This document shows, in pieces, positions 28,990 through 40,227 of a DNA stretch of 64,000 nucleotides. The stretch comes from Molanna angustata (taxonomy: Eukaryota > Arthropoda > Insecta > Trichoptera > Molannidae), in NCBI GenBank assembly GCA_963576475.1, contig OY754981.1:29798132-29862131 (forward strand), in the 5' to 3' direction. The notes beneath the pieces are model-generated. The model searched no databases and was not told the DNA's origin. It was given only the letters and a program-made list of their open reading frames with translations. Every line of letters begins with the position of its first letter. Position 1 is the first letter of the stretch. A program made the translations under genes and the position numbers.

Positions 28990-29235
28990 ATCAAAGAAAA
29001 GAAGTACCTCACACTCAGTTCGTCTGGATCACACAGTAATAAATCTTTAAGGGAGTAGGATAGAAGGTCGTCGAGGGACTGGAAGGAGACATGTCCTGGC
29101 TGCGTCATATTAAGGAATGGACGGGGTTTAATACTGGAGAAGATATTCCGGGAGCACAGGATAGAGAGGGATTCTCCAGAGTCAACGTCGGAGGTTCCAG
29201 ACATGGCACTAGAAGAAGAAGAAGAAGAAGGGGAG
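28990..29235 (+). pseudogene. LINE fragment (SWLRHIKEW) with purine tail
   Basis: Frame MSWLRHIKEWTGFNTGEDIP, GAQDREGFSRVN, then agaagaagaagaagaagaag. SWL--(I/L)-EW(T/Y)G before an A--R---A-like word and a purine tail is the 3' end of an insect LINE. The minus-strand serine-rich frame here is its shadow. Confidence 0.65.
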
Positions 29236-29269
29236 AGGACAGAGTCAACAAGTCGGCTTACTATGATCA

Positions 29270-29575
29270 ATGATTTGGTAATAGATATGTGATACTGAGC
29301 AGGTTGGAGAAACGACTAAAAGGTTTGCCCAACAACGATCCAAATGGATAGGCCATAACATCAGACATCCGGGTCTGCTAGGCTTGTTACTATCGCTGAA
29401 GGAATGACGTAGGGTAGAAACTGTAGAGGTCGCCCTAGATACAGCGAGTAATATAGACCAGGACATCAGTGATGTGCGCTGTAGCAGCTACAAAGAGATG
29501 CAGAGGCTGGCGGACAACAGAGAGATATGTGCAAACCAATCCTAGTATTGCAACCATGAAGAAGAATAGATGCGG
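29270..29575 (+). pseudogene. LINE 3' end, copy 2 of DVRCSSYxEM family
   Basis: Reads QRSKWIGHNIRHPGLLGL, then after frameshifts VEVALDTASNIDQDISDVRC, SSYKEMQRLADNRE and catgaagaagaa. The WxGHxxRH-GLL motif upstream identifies the segment as the post-RT region of a non-LTR element. It extends the 3223-3365 copy by 180 bp. At least two frame breaks. Confidence 0.75.
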
Positions 29576-30289
29576 CCCGAAGGACTAAATAATTTCAAGA
29601 CTTGATATTGTTACAATAAAAATCGGTCGTATTTTTTATGAAATTTATAGGTACCTACAGATATTTTTTCCCTTTGCCGAATATCTTCAAATGACTGGTT
29701 TTGGCAATAAAACTGGCAACAGTTTCAGCCTTTTTGGACATCTGTCACTCGAGCCACAGGTATTATAAAGTTTAATTCCAAGTGGGGTCAGTTTTACACT
29801 AGTCATATGGTAGTTTTTTTTTTCAATTTCTCGAGTCATTTGTCAAGCCCCACACATATCTGTTTCAATCTCATTTGATTTATTGACAATCAATGGAAAG
29901 TTGTAAATTTTTGTCCGAAATTGACAGATGGTGGTATATGTAGATATGTTACGTTCACTTTGAAGTGATATATTTCATGCTGAAAGTATATTCACGCCGT
30001 AATATAAAGATAATCAAACTAACTACGGTATTGTAAACCAAGAAAACTAAATGATTTCATAACTAAAATACCTTAAAAAAACGTTTTTTTTAAGCGATAA
30101 ATATGGTTATATATCCTTTTTTTAATTCCCAGTAAAAGGAGGTTTGGGATGCAGAAGGAAAATATATTTGATAAATATCACAAAATATTTTCAACCAGGC
30201 TTCCGGGTGCGCAGAGCGCAAATTATTGTTTTTTGTTTCGTTGGTATAGGTACGTGCATTATTTGAAATCAATCATGTATTTATTTGAT
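29576..30289. other. Intergenic, nothing recognised
   Basis: No coding or repeat signals supported. Confidence 0.4.
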
Positions 30290-30455
30290 TGTGGCAGAGC
30301 AGTTGGCGCGCTGGGTTAGTAATCAAGTGATCGCGAGTTCGAATCTTGCCACGATCGATTTCGTTCACCTATATATAGCAAAAGCATTTATGTTTGGTGT
30401 ATGAGGATGATATGTACTTGCTAACAGGACATAATCATTCTTATTATTAAAAAAA
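30290..30455 (+). mobile_element. tRNA-derived SINE family B, plus copy
   Basis: Pol III box A region tggcagagcagttggcgcg (30292-30310) and box B gagttcgaatc (30335-30345) in correct spacing, followed by ttgccacgatcgatttcgttc, a gcatttatg block, gtgtatgaggatg and a ttattattaaaaaa tail. It matches minus copies at 47590-47815 and 49840-49975. The tRNA-like head lacks an acceptor-stem partner, so it is not a functional tRNA gene. Confidence 0.8.
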
Positions 30456-30769
30456 ACATTATTCGTTCCTTGGAGTAATATGGTACAATGAGTTAGAAAG
30501 AAATATTAAATTAAAACGTATTGGCACATTATCACATTAAACAAATGTGTAAATAAATTCCTTCTAATTGTCGCTACATAAATGTTTGAATGAGTGTGTG
30601 TGAATATTTGTTTTTATTATTTTTTTTTAATGTATTTATTAATTTTAGTTTCGAAGCATGAGTTGTGAATTTTCTGAACTCCACCATTATTTATTATGGC
30701 TTCCTTATTTTCGCGGAAAAATTCCTATTTTGTAATCATTTCTATTTTCTTTTTTAATGTCATGTATAT

Positions 30770-31085
30770 AGTATTTACTCTCCACACTATGGAATAGTGG
30801 AGAGTCATTATTTCGCAATTTTTAAGCGTATTTTTTTACATCAATTTCTCAACGGGTAACATGTAGAGAGTGCACACTGTGAGTTTCGTCGTGATGTGTT
30901 TGTATGTGTGGCGTACGGCGAACGGAATTATCCTTTTTGTGTCCTCTCTACAGCCCAAAGTATAAGTCTGATCGATATATCCGTTAATTTCTTCTCTATG
31001 ATTTCACCTGTCCAAATTTTCTAAATGCTCTCACGGTCTGGAAAATCGAGTTTTTTGTATACTGTTTGAAATTTCGAAACAACAA
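30770..31085 (+). repeat. Dispersed family X, fullest copy
   Basis: Opens with a terminal hairpin actctccac...gtggagagt (30778-30806), then cgcaatttttaagcgtattt, tacatcaatttctcaacggg, gtgagtttcgtcgtgatg and, further on, a gctctcacggtctggaaaat block that also appears diverged at 5315-5335. The minus copy is at 52216-52490. Class unknown; the terminal hairpin suggests a DNA element. Confidence 0.65.
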
Positions 31086-31489
31086 AAATACACTCATCAA
31101 AAATGTATTCAAGGATAACGAAAAAAATTTTTTTTTAAATTATTTTCCAATAATATCATTATTATTTGAACCAGAGTCCACTGACGACCTATATGAAAAT
31201 ACACATTTGTCCAATAATTAGGTAAATTAGCACATGGCATACTATATAACAATAATAATATAATAAATATTAGTAGTAAGGTACGTAGGTACATATATGT
31301 TTGACCATATGCCCGACCCATAAATCCATATATGGACAAACCAGCGAATGAAGCGTGAAACCTGACCAAATGAAGAAACATGGCTGCGGTCAGACTTTAT
31401 GTACATATATTACATATTGGTATTATATCAATAGGTACACTGTCGTGAATTCACCTCTTATCTAAAGTAATAAAGCAATCAAAATGTTA

Positions 31490-31530
31490 GTGTATGTGTG
31501 TGTGTGTGTGTATGTGTGTGTGTGTGTTTG
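31490..31530. repeat. (TG)n microsatellite
   Basis: Interrupted tg repeat with two tatg interruptions. Confidence 0.9.
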
Positions 31531-32394
31531 TCTCACGCCTTCTGAAAAACCAAGAGCATCTAAAAATCTAATTTAAGTGCGAACATGTACCAGTATACCT
31601 GATGCAGTGTCACGCTAAAAAGAATGCGATAAAAATGTTGAATTTTAAAAATATTTAAATAATTATTTTTTTCATACAAAATTTTCCAAGTCATATCTGT
31701 CAAAAAAGTGTACATTTTGCACGCAAATATCTGTTAGTTTAAAAGTTAGAAGTAGGTATTTACACAAAAAAAATATATTTTGAAGTATAACTTAGCGTTT
31801 AAGTGAAAAACATGGTGAATATTTGGTATAATTATAATGTTTAACTTATTTTTAAAGTAAGCCTTTTGTACATAAACGCCGCCATTTTAATATCTTTTCA
31901 TATAATATTTCATTTTCCCACCGAATGAATATGTTCTTGAAAATAATAAACCTTTGAAATAAATGTAATTATGAAATAATAAAATGAAACACAAGACATT
32001 ACGGCAAGTTTTAAGACATATATTGTAAAAATGTGTTATTTATTAGTAAAGATATAGGCATAATAAAATTGCATAATTTGTAAATAATATTTGATTTTTC
32101 TGACAATTTTCATTTTTATGGCATCGAACAAACCAATGTAGGTACCTACATATTCAAAAAATGTATCCGAACCATTCAATATTACTTACGTGTTCGAATC
32201 GTTTCCATGGCTACAGAAAGAATGTGATATTCAAATAAAATTTGTTAGGAATCGAATTTATTTAGAAGGTTGTTGTAGGTAGGTACCTACCTAATACTAT
32301 TTACTTACAAATCAACAATAATATACCTATACTGATTTCCTATAGGAAAATTATTTTATTTATTTATTTATCAACCGTTTGTCCGATTATAATG
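31531..32394. other. Intergenic, nothing recognised
   Basis: AT-rich; words such as ttgtaggtaggtacctacctaa (near 32273) are typical of Lepidoptera. No gene seen. Confidence 0.4.
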
Positions 32395-33055
32395 AAACTT
32401 TGGTGAATTGTCGAGCGTATGCCCAGGATGGTTTTTGAATTTAAACTTTTTTCTTATTCTTCTTCTTCTTCGTGTATTTGGTCGTTTTACCTATGAAGGG
32501 GGAGTATCCTGGGAAAAGAAGGTCCGACTGTCCCTCCATCTCTTCACAGGTCTTCCAGGACGGGTTCTGCATATAAACTTTTTTCTTCTTTTTCTTCAAC
32601 GTGTACTTGGTCATCTTACCTATGAAGATGAACTATCCTGGGAGATGAAGGTCCAATTTTCCTTCCATCTCTTCGCAGGTTTCTGGATTTAAACTTTTTT
32701 CTTCTTCTTCTTCATCGTCTATTTGGTCATTTTACCTTTGAAGGTGGACTAACCTGGGAGAAGAATGTCCAATTTTCCTTCCATCTCTTCGCAGGTATCT
32801 GGATTTAAACTTATTTCTTCTTCTTCTTCTTCATCGTGTATTTTTGCTCATTTTACCTATGAAGTTGGAGAATCCTGGGAGAAGAAGGTCCAACTGTCCT
32901 TCCATCTCTTCGCAGGTATCTGGGTTTAAACTTTTTTCTTCTTCTTCGTGTATTTAGTCATTTTACCTATTAAGTAGAGCATCCTGGGAAAAGAAGGTTC
33001 TTTCATCTCTTCGCGGTTCTTCCAGGATGGTTTCTGGATTTAAACTTTTCTTAAC
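32395..33055 (+). repeat. Tandem array I, 5-6 units of 114-133 bp
   Basis: Each unit carries tttaaacttttttcttcttc, ggtcattttacctatgaag, tcctgggagaagaaggtcca and ttccatctcttcgcaggt. Units start near 32440, 32573, 32687, 32803, 32926 and 33040. It is preceded by gtccgattataatgaaactttggtgaattgtc. A minus-strand version is at 49180-49690. Confidence 0.85.
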
Positions 33056-33225
33056 CGACTGATGGGACGGGATGTAATGAAGGGAAGGGAGGCACTAAAG
33101 GGCCTGAAGGGACGGGAGGTATAAAACTGCCTGAAGGGACGGAAGGTACTGAAGGGCCTGATGGGAAGGGACGTAATGAGGGATTAAAGGGACGGGAGGT
33201 ACTGAAGGGCCTGAAGCGGCGGGTC
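33056..33225 (+). repeat. Tandem array II, G-rich units of about 25-29 bp
   Basis: About six units of the form gaagggacgggaggtactga with agggcct between. Strongly purine-biased, with repeated ggg runs, in an AT-rich genome. The inverse complement appears at 49100-49172 (cctcccgtaccttcag). Confidence 0.8.
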
Positions 33226-33728
33226 CTGGAGTCTAATTCTTTTTCTTCTTAATTTTATGTAGACCTTTAGGGCAGTTTTTATACAAACTATTTCCTATTG
33301 TCTAAATCATCTTCTTCTTCTTTTATGTATACATTTGGGTCATTTTTTTATAAAAATTATTTCCTTTAGTCTAATTATTATTCTTCTTCATTTAAGTACG
33401 TAGACTTTTGGGAGAGTTTTAATACAAACTATTTCCAATAGTCTTATTCATTTTCTTTTATGTAGACCTTTTGGTCAGTATTTATACAAACTATTTCCAA
33501 TAGTCTAAATATTCTTCTTCTTCTTTTTTGTAGACCTTTGGGTGAGCTTTTATACAATCTATTTCCAATAGTCTAATTCTTCTATTAGGTATATGTATTT
33601 TTACTTATTTTATGTAGACCATTGGAATAGTTTTTTATACAAACTATTTCTTATAGTCTTATACTTATTTTTCTCTTTTTTATTTAGTCTTTTGGGTTAG
33701 TTTTAAGTCTAATAGTCTATTGTGCAGA
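33226..33728 (+). repeat. Tandem array III, 6-7 units of 61-84 bp
   Basis: Units contain ttatgtagacctttgggtca, tttttatacaaactatttcc and aatagtctaat plus a ttcttcttc run of variable length. Starts are near 33259, 33322, 33400, 33461, 33530 and 33614. Confidence 0.8.
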
Positions 33729-34480
33729 AATATTATTAACGATATGCACACTTGATGAAAATACATATGAAATGAATGGGATATGGGATGTGACGATATA
33801 ACCTGCACTAGAATCTTTTCAATACTTTTGTTTAATTAAATTTAAACCATTTATATCATCCTATTTTGAATAATTTTCAACACCTAATATTTAAAGAATG
33901 GGGGTTGTGGCCATTACTGAACTCTTCACAACATTTATATTCAAATTAAAAACTATTTACTATAGTTCAAGTCTTCTTCTTCTTCGTTAATGAAGACTTT
34001 CAGTCAAATTGAGCAAAAATATAATGCACACTTGATGAAAAAATATAAAAACGAATGGGATGTGACCAATACTAGATCTTTTCAGTACCTACGTTTGTTT
34101 AATCAAATTTTAACCACATCCCAACATCGAAAATTACTAAATTTTCAATAGGTACACATTACAATTTGTTTTCGATGATAATATTTAAAAATGGGGGTTG
34201 TGGCCAAACCAATCTCTTTACAACGTTGATAAACAGTCATATTTAAAACCATTACGCATAGTCCATGCGAGCAGAAATTGTATAAATATTATACTTCATT
34301 CACACTTTATAGCAATATATAAAAAAGAATGGGTTGTGGCCATCACTTGAACATTTTACAATACTTAAACTCAATCAAATTTCAAACCACTTTTTATAGT
34401 CTGATATTGCAAAATAATTGGGTGACAATATTATAAAAACGATTGCTTTTTCTTTCACAATTTTACATTCTTGGCCAACG
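33729..34480 (+). repeat. Tandem array IV, about 280-bp units
   Basis: Two to three diverged units built from gcacacttgatgaaaa, gaatgggatgtgac, cttttcaatac, and gggttgtggccattactgaa. The gggttgtggcc-aac word also occurs alone at 15695 and 51930, so fragments of this unit are dispersed. Confidence 0.6.
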
Positions 34481-34794
34481 GCGGGACATAAAAGCTAGTA
34501 GCGAATATAAGAGAAAGAAGAACGTGGTGTCCCGCTGTTAATCTTTAAAATATTGTCGAAAAAATAAGTTGATTTATTTTATTATTCAAAAAAAAATTCC
34601 TCATATCTAGTAAAGGTAACAGTAATGACATAGGTAATATATTTAAATGATAGTTTTTTCCCTTTAGATACTAGGTAAATATTAAACTGCCGCACTGTTA
34701 CGCTGTACTGTCTTGATAGTTTTCTAATTAGATCGGTATGTATGTAAATTTCAGTTGACTATTTTTTTTATAATCTCTGCCCTTGTGTTTAAGC

Positions 34795-35000
34795 CAAATA
34801 ATGATTAAATGTTTTCAAGTAGGTACCTGTTTTGTCTAAGCGTTATAGGTAGTTCGTTGAATAATTCGACCCCAAAATACAGGAAGTTTCTTTGTCACAA
34901 TTATGTTGGGTCTGGATATTAAGATTTTAGCCTATTCGGTCTGTCTAGTTGGTCTAGATGTTTGTGTTGAGTCGAGTTCGTCTATGTTTTTATAAATGTG
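34795..35000 (-). pseudogene. LINE C-terminal fragment
   Basis: Minus-strand frames, with one break, read ILISRPNIIVTKKLPV and then LYFGVELFNELPITLRQNRY and a stop. The G-ELFN-LP motif followed by a short basic tail is the C-terminus of CR1/L2-type reverse transcriptases. Confidence 0.55.
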
Positions 35001-35047
35001 TGTACAAGCAAACTTTGCATACTATAATGTTAATGTACTAAAGCTGA

Positions 35048-35134
35048 TTGGTAACCAAAGGGGTTACCAATCAAAAGTAGTTAGTAACCAGATGGGTTAC
35101 TATTAAATATATGTGGTAACCAGAGGGGTTACCA
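35048..35134. repeat. Three hairpins in a 33-bp tandem repeat
   Basis: ggtaacc-aaag-gggttacc, agtaacc-agat-gggttact and ggtaacc-agag-gggttacc, starting every 33 bp. In the middle unit both arms changed together (g to a, c to t), so pairing is kept. Confidence 0.85.
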
Positions 35135-35234
35135 GTAAAGAGAGTTTACTGTATCCCAAGTTCAATGTCCTCGAACTTTCTAGACTTATTGATTTGAAGT
35201 GTCATACCCAGTTGAGGAGTATTGTCACTTGTTT

Positions 35235-35349
35235 GACGTTGCGGGCGATGAACTCGGCCTAGCGATAAACAAATGTACTTGCCGTCGCTAGGCGCGCGCT
35301 CGAAAGAAATTTCGAGATGTGGTCTCCCACAGTACTAATGATTTTTGTA
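35235..35349. repeat. Hairpin cctagcga/tcgctagg next to LINE insertion
   Basis: cctagcga (35257-35264) pairs with tcgctagg (35285-35292) across 20 nt. It directly precedes the truncated LINE at 35350; the rest of the block is unrecognised. Confidence 0.45.
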
Positions 35350-35452
35350 TTGCAAACCTCTCCCCAACGCTACGTAGTGCACTTTTTCGGAAGAGTAGAA
35401 TGGACCCAAATCCTAATAGCTGGTGTCGAATACGTAGCAATGTTAAAAAAAA
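35350..35452 (+). pseudogene. LINE 3' end, second copy of the 20187 family
   Basis: attgcaaacctctccccaacg, gctacgtagtgcactttttc and atggacccaaatcctaatag match 20562-20660 closely, ending in the same run of As. Only the last codons and the 3' UTR were copied. Confidence 0.8.
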
Positions 35453-37285
35453 TATATATAAGCGGTTTTATTGCCATACGACAATCTCTTCCAAAAAAAT
35501 TAGGAAAGAACTTTAGGTAAGAATATGGTATCTACTAAAAAAGGAAAATACTAATTGCAATGAGGAAAAGAAGGATCCCTAATACCCTCAAAAGATACGT
35601 CTTTGAAATAAGGAACAGTTTGTAGGTACATCTTTATTCTATTGCATGAGATTTTTGAATTTTGAGTTTGTTTAATACTTTTCTTGTAAAACTATTTTGA
35701 GTAAAACCTTTTTATTTTTTTATTGCAAGTAACTAAAAAACTACAAGGCCTATGAAGTAGACTTTTACTTCAATCGATAGAGAATATGAAAATCTACCGG
35801 CTGAGTTTTTCATTATTATAAAATTTAATAACTATTCTTGCTATTTAAAAAAAACTATAAATGTTACATTTTTGCACAATAAAATGTTGTATATCACATA
35901 TTAGGTGATATACAATATTTTTTCGTGTTTCGTACATTAGAAGGTAATTTAGTGTGCATTTTGCGTACATTCGTATACCCAGGGTATACAAGGGCCTTAA
36001 CTCAAATTTTTGTATGAAGTAGTTTATTTGTATCAATGCGGTCATCATTCTTAAGTTTTTACTTCTCCAATTATAAAGTGTTTTTGCATCTACTATGGAT
36101 TTCATCGCAAAATTTCTTAAATTTTTGTGTCCACTGTTAAGTCCAAACTAAAAGTATTTTTACCTTACAGGAGTAGACAAATATTGTTACTCATAAAAAA
36201 TAATGTTAAAAAATAAAATGTTTCCTTACAAACGATGCGATGGAATATTATGAACTTGCTTTAAACAACAAGCTGAAAAAATTCGCTCTAAGTGATTATT
36301 CGTTATAAGGAGTTTCGTAATAACGAGTTACGATCGTATGAAAATGTATGTATGTATGTATGTACATTGTATATATCTCGTGTGAATACAAATCACAAAG
36401 TAATAATATCTCGGACATTTGTGGTTTATTTTGAAAACGACGATTGATGAATAACGAAAAGAAACAATGAAAGTGATAAAAACACAAGTTTTAATAGACA
36501 TAAAGACGACAATGTAATATAGAAATGAACTACATATTTGACAATTAATCTACAAAATAACAAAAAATATTCAGAAAACTGATATCTTAAAAAATGAAAT
36601 TATTTTTCAGAAATAAGTAAAGAAGAATTCTTGAGGGTTTCTATCGTTTCTTCGGATTTCTCATAAATTCCAATAGTAATTGAAGCAGATAACTGTTCAA
36701 CTATCTACGTACTACAGTATTATGGGAAATGGTTTGTGATACAATAAGGCAGATTCTCAAGGCTTCAACCACGTTTGTCGTTTTAAGGTTCAGAATTTCA
36801 AGGTTTGTCACAGGCAATAAAAATAAATTCATCGAGGTAAAATAATAAATCTAAATCATCATGTAAATTGTTAGGAAATAGTGAAACTAGAATTTCTGTT
36901 ATAAGATAAAATATTTTTTTAACACGAATTGTCCAATTTCAAGTTATGAGTTTAAAAAATAGGTTTGCAGACGTCTTAATCGCTATTTATAACAAATTTT
37001 GGTACAGAGTATAAAATGCATATTAACATGGATATAGAATATAGATACATACATACACCCATATACATCCATTGCATATACCAAAAATCCCATAAAGCTT
37101 AGCCTTTTTGTGGGTATACCTTAATAGAATTATAAATAAAAATGTTGATTGTGCGCTATCTACATGCGAACAGTTTTTTGTCAATGCACATGTGATAAAT
37201 ATATTCAAAAATAACAAGGCATAACACATAGAATGCAAACAGAATACAAACACACAACACTGGTCCAAAAAATCCAACCATTACT
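35453..37285. other. Intergenic; SINE A scrap and (TGTA)n
   Basis: 35458-35492 (gcggttttattgccatacga) resembles a few bases of SINE A. A short (tgta)n tract lies at 36343-36364. No genes recognised. Confidence 0.4.
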
Positions 37286-37676
37286 AAGAGAAAACAAAAT
37301 ATAAACAACAGAAAAATAAAACAAAATAGAAAAAAAAATAACAATAATTAGAGTACCTATTAATAATATAAACAACAGAAAAATAAAACAAAATAGAAAA
37401 AAAATAACAATAATTAGAGTACCTATTAATATAAACAACAGAAAAATAAAACAAAATAGAAAAAAAATAACAATAATTAGAGTACCTATTAATATAAACA
37501 ACAGAAAAATAAAACAAAATAGAAAAAAAATAACAATAATTAGAGTACCTATTAATATAAACAACAGAAAAATAAAACAAAATAGAAAAAAAATAACAAT
37601 AATTAGAGTACCTATTAATATAAACAACAGAAAAATAAAACAAAATAGAAAAAAAAGTAGCAATGATTAGAGTATT
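37286..37676. repeat. 63-bp tandem array, about 6 copies
   Basis: gagtacctattaat, ataaacaacagaaaaataaa and acaaaatagaaaaaaaataa repeat with starts at 37351, 37417, 37480, 37543, 37606 and a diverged end at 37670. Since 63 is a multiple of three, a 152-codon minus-strand frame of a 21-residue hydrophobic repeat runs through it. That frame has no flanking gene structure and is best read as an artefact. Confidence 0.93.
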
Positions 37677-38199
37677 ATGTTATGAAATCCTGCATGTTCT
37701 CATTATCAATAAGCCATGACTTGAGACGATTAACAAATGCTGAGTGATTATTTAGAGACATAAGAAATATACTTTTATACATCCATCTTTCGTATTATCG
37801 TTAAGAATCATGACAAACCGTTCAGATAAATAAATTTATAATCGTGACGAACTTGTCGATAGCGTGAACCAATAAAAATACAATATATTTATATAATATA
37901 TGTAGGTACTATGATCCAATTCAGCAATGATCCAGATGTCAGGTTAGACATATATGGTCAACGTTAGAAATCAACAAGATGGTCAGTATAATGTATGGAA
38001 TCAATAGTCAAAAATATTGCCATTGCGACACGGATAAGTAAAGGTAGAGATGGCGTGACATCAGGTAGTCAAATCCAAAAAGGAGCTTTAACAGTAATTT
38101 TTGATGGAATATAACAAAATGAATTCATTTATACCATTGGTCCTATACTCGGCCAATCATAGGTCGGATATCGTGGAATTTACATACATTTTTTTATAC
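37677..38199. other. Intergenic, nothing recognised
   Basis: No coding or repeat signals supported. Confidence 0.4.
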
Positions 38200-38350
38200 A
38201 TACTGGACAGACAAGACCCCCTAAAAGATGGTTTGACAACATTGTCCAGTTGAATGCTAAGGTTATTCCATTAGGTCGATTATCGACTTCTGAATATTCT
38301 TCTCTGAACGCTTACCATTACGACAAGTTTCTCGCTGTTATCAAGGGTTA
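38200..38350 (+). pseudogene. Possible LINE C-terminal scrap
   Basis: Frame GQTRPPKRWFDNIVQLNAKV, then YHYDKFLAVIKG and a stop. RPPKRWxDxI is the basic post-RT word of several insect LINEs; the remainder is not conserved. Confidence 0.4.
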
Positions 38351-38560
38351 GCTATACGTCCAAAATAATGAAGGACGCGATGTAAAACAGATTGTCGACA
38401 GACGGTCCTTAAATTAATTTACTATGGATACATTAGTTTCACTGTATAAATATATGCGAAAAGGTACGATTTGAGGACGATTCTGAAAGAAGTAATATTT
38501 TTTGTTTGTCTGGTGGTATTAAGGAGATAATACTGTTCTGGGATTCTGGTTTTCAAAGCA

Positions 38561-40227
38561 GTGTATTTTCATTTAATTCAATAATTAGATGATATAGCGT
38601 CTGCTACAACAAATGCACATGAATTCAGTTGTGTAGATACCTATTGTGTATATTTTTATTTAATTCAATAATTAGATGATATAGCGTCTGCTACAACAAA
38701 TGCACATGAATTCAGTTGTGTAGATACCTATTGTGTATATTTTTATTTAATTCAATAATTAGATGATATAGCGTCTGCTACAACAAATGCACATGAATTC
38801 AGTTGTGTAGATACCTATTGTGTATATTTTTATTTAATTCAATAATTAGATGATATAGCGTCTGCTACAACAAATGCACATGAATTCAGTTGTGTAGATA
38901 CCTATTGTGTATATTTTTATTTAATTCAATAATTAGATGATATAGCGTCTGCTACAACAAATGCACATGAATTCAGTTGTGTAGATACCTATTGTGTATA
39001 TTTTTATTTAATTCAATAATTAGATGATATAGCGTCTGCTACAACAAATGCACATGAATTCAGTTGTGTAGATACCTATTGTGTATATTTTTATTTAATT
39101 CAATAATTAGATGATATAGCGTCTGCTACAACAAATGCACATGAATTCAGTTGTGTAGATACCTATTGTGTATATTTTTATTTAATTCAATAATTAGATG
39201 ATATAGCGTCTGCTACAACAAATGCACATGAATTCAGTTGTGTAGATACCTATTGTGTATATTTTTATTTAATTCAATAATTAGATGATATAGCGTCTGC
39301 TACAACAAATGCACATGAATTCAGTTGTGTAGATACCTATTGTGTATATTTTTATTTAATTCAATAATTAGATGATATAGCGTCTGCTACAACAAATGCA
39401 CATGAATTCAGTTGTGTAGATACCTATTGTGTATATTTTTATTTAATTCAATAATTAGATGATATAGCGTCTGCTACAACAAATGCACATGAATTCAGTT
39501 GTGTAGATACCTATTGTGTATATTTTTATTTAATTCAATAATTAGATGATATAGCGTCTGCTACAACAAATGCACATGAATTCAGTTGTGTAGATACCTA
39601 TTGTGTATATTTTTATTTAATTCAATAATTAGATGATATAGCGTCTGCTACAACAAATGCACATGAATTCAGTTGTGTAGATACCTATTGTGTATATTTT
39701 TATTTAATTCAATAATTAGATGATATAGCGTCTGCTACAACAAATGCACATGAATTCAGTTGTGTAGATACCTATTGTGTATATTTTTATTTAATTCAAT
39801 AATTAGATGATATAGCGTCTGCTACAACAAATGCACATGAATTCAGTTGTGTAGATACCTATTGTGTATATTTTTATTTAATTCAATAATTAGATGATAT
39901 AGCGTCTGCTACAACAAATGCACATGAATTCAGTTGTGTAGATACCTATTGTGTATATTTTTATTTAATTCAATAATTAGATGATATAGCGTCTGCTACA
40001 ACAAATGCACATGAATTCAGTTGTGTAGATACCTATTGTGTATATTTTTATTTAATTCAATAATTAGATGATATAGCGTCTGCTACAACAAATGCACATG
40101 AATTCAGTTGTGTAGATACCTATTGTGTATATTTTTATTTAATTCAATAATTAGATGATATAGCGTCTGCTACAACAAATGCACATGAATTCAGTTGTGT
40201 AGATACCTATTGTGTATATTTTTATTA
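38561..40227. repeat. 87-bp satellite, 19 nearly identical copies
   Basis: The word atagcgtctg recurs exactly every 87 bp from 38594 to 40160 (18 intervals). The unit includes tttaattcaataattagatg, ctacaacaaatgcacatgaa, ttcagttgtgtag and atacctattgtgtata. Apart from the first unit's edge I see no differences between copies, which implies recent amplification or strong homogenisation. Each unit has a weak dyad, ctacaaca...tgttgtgtag-like around gaattc. No frame stays open across the array. Copy number in an assembly should be treated as a minimum. Confidence 0.97.

Noticed and set aside
28905..29270. Serine-rich minus-strand open frame of 121 codons
   Set aside because: It is the antisense shadow of the purine-tailed LINE fragment at 28990-29235.
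30290..30365. tRNA gene candidate (also 47750-47815, 54321-54380)
   Set aside because: A and B boxes are present, but acceptor and anticodon stems do not pair and the sequences continue into repeated non-tRNA bodies; these are SINE heads.
38561..40227. CRISPR-like regular repeat spacing
   Set aside because: The 87-bp units are contiguous and identical with no unique spacers, and the window is eukaryotic; it is a satellite.
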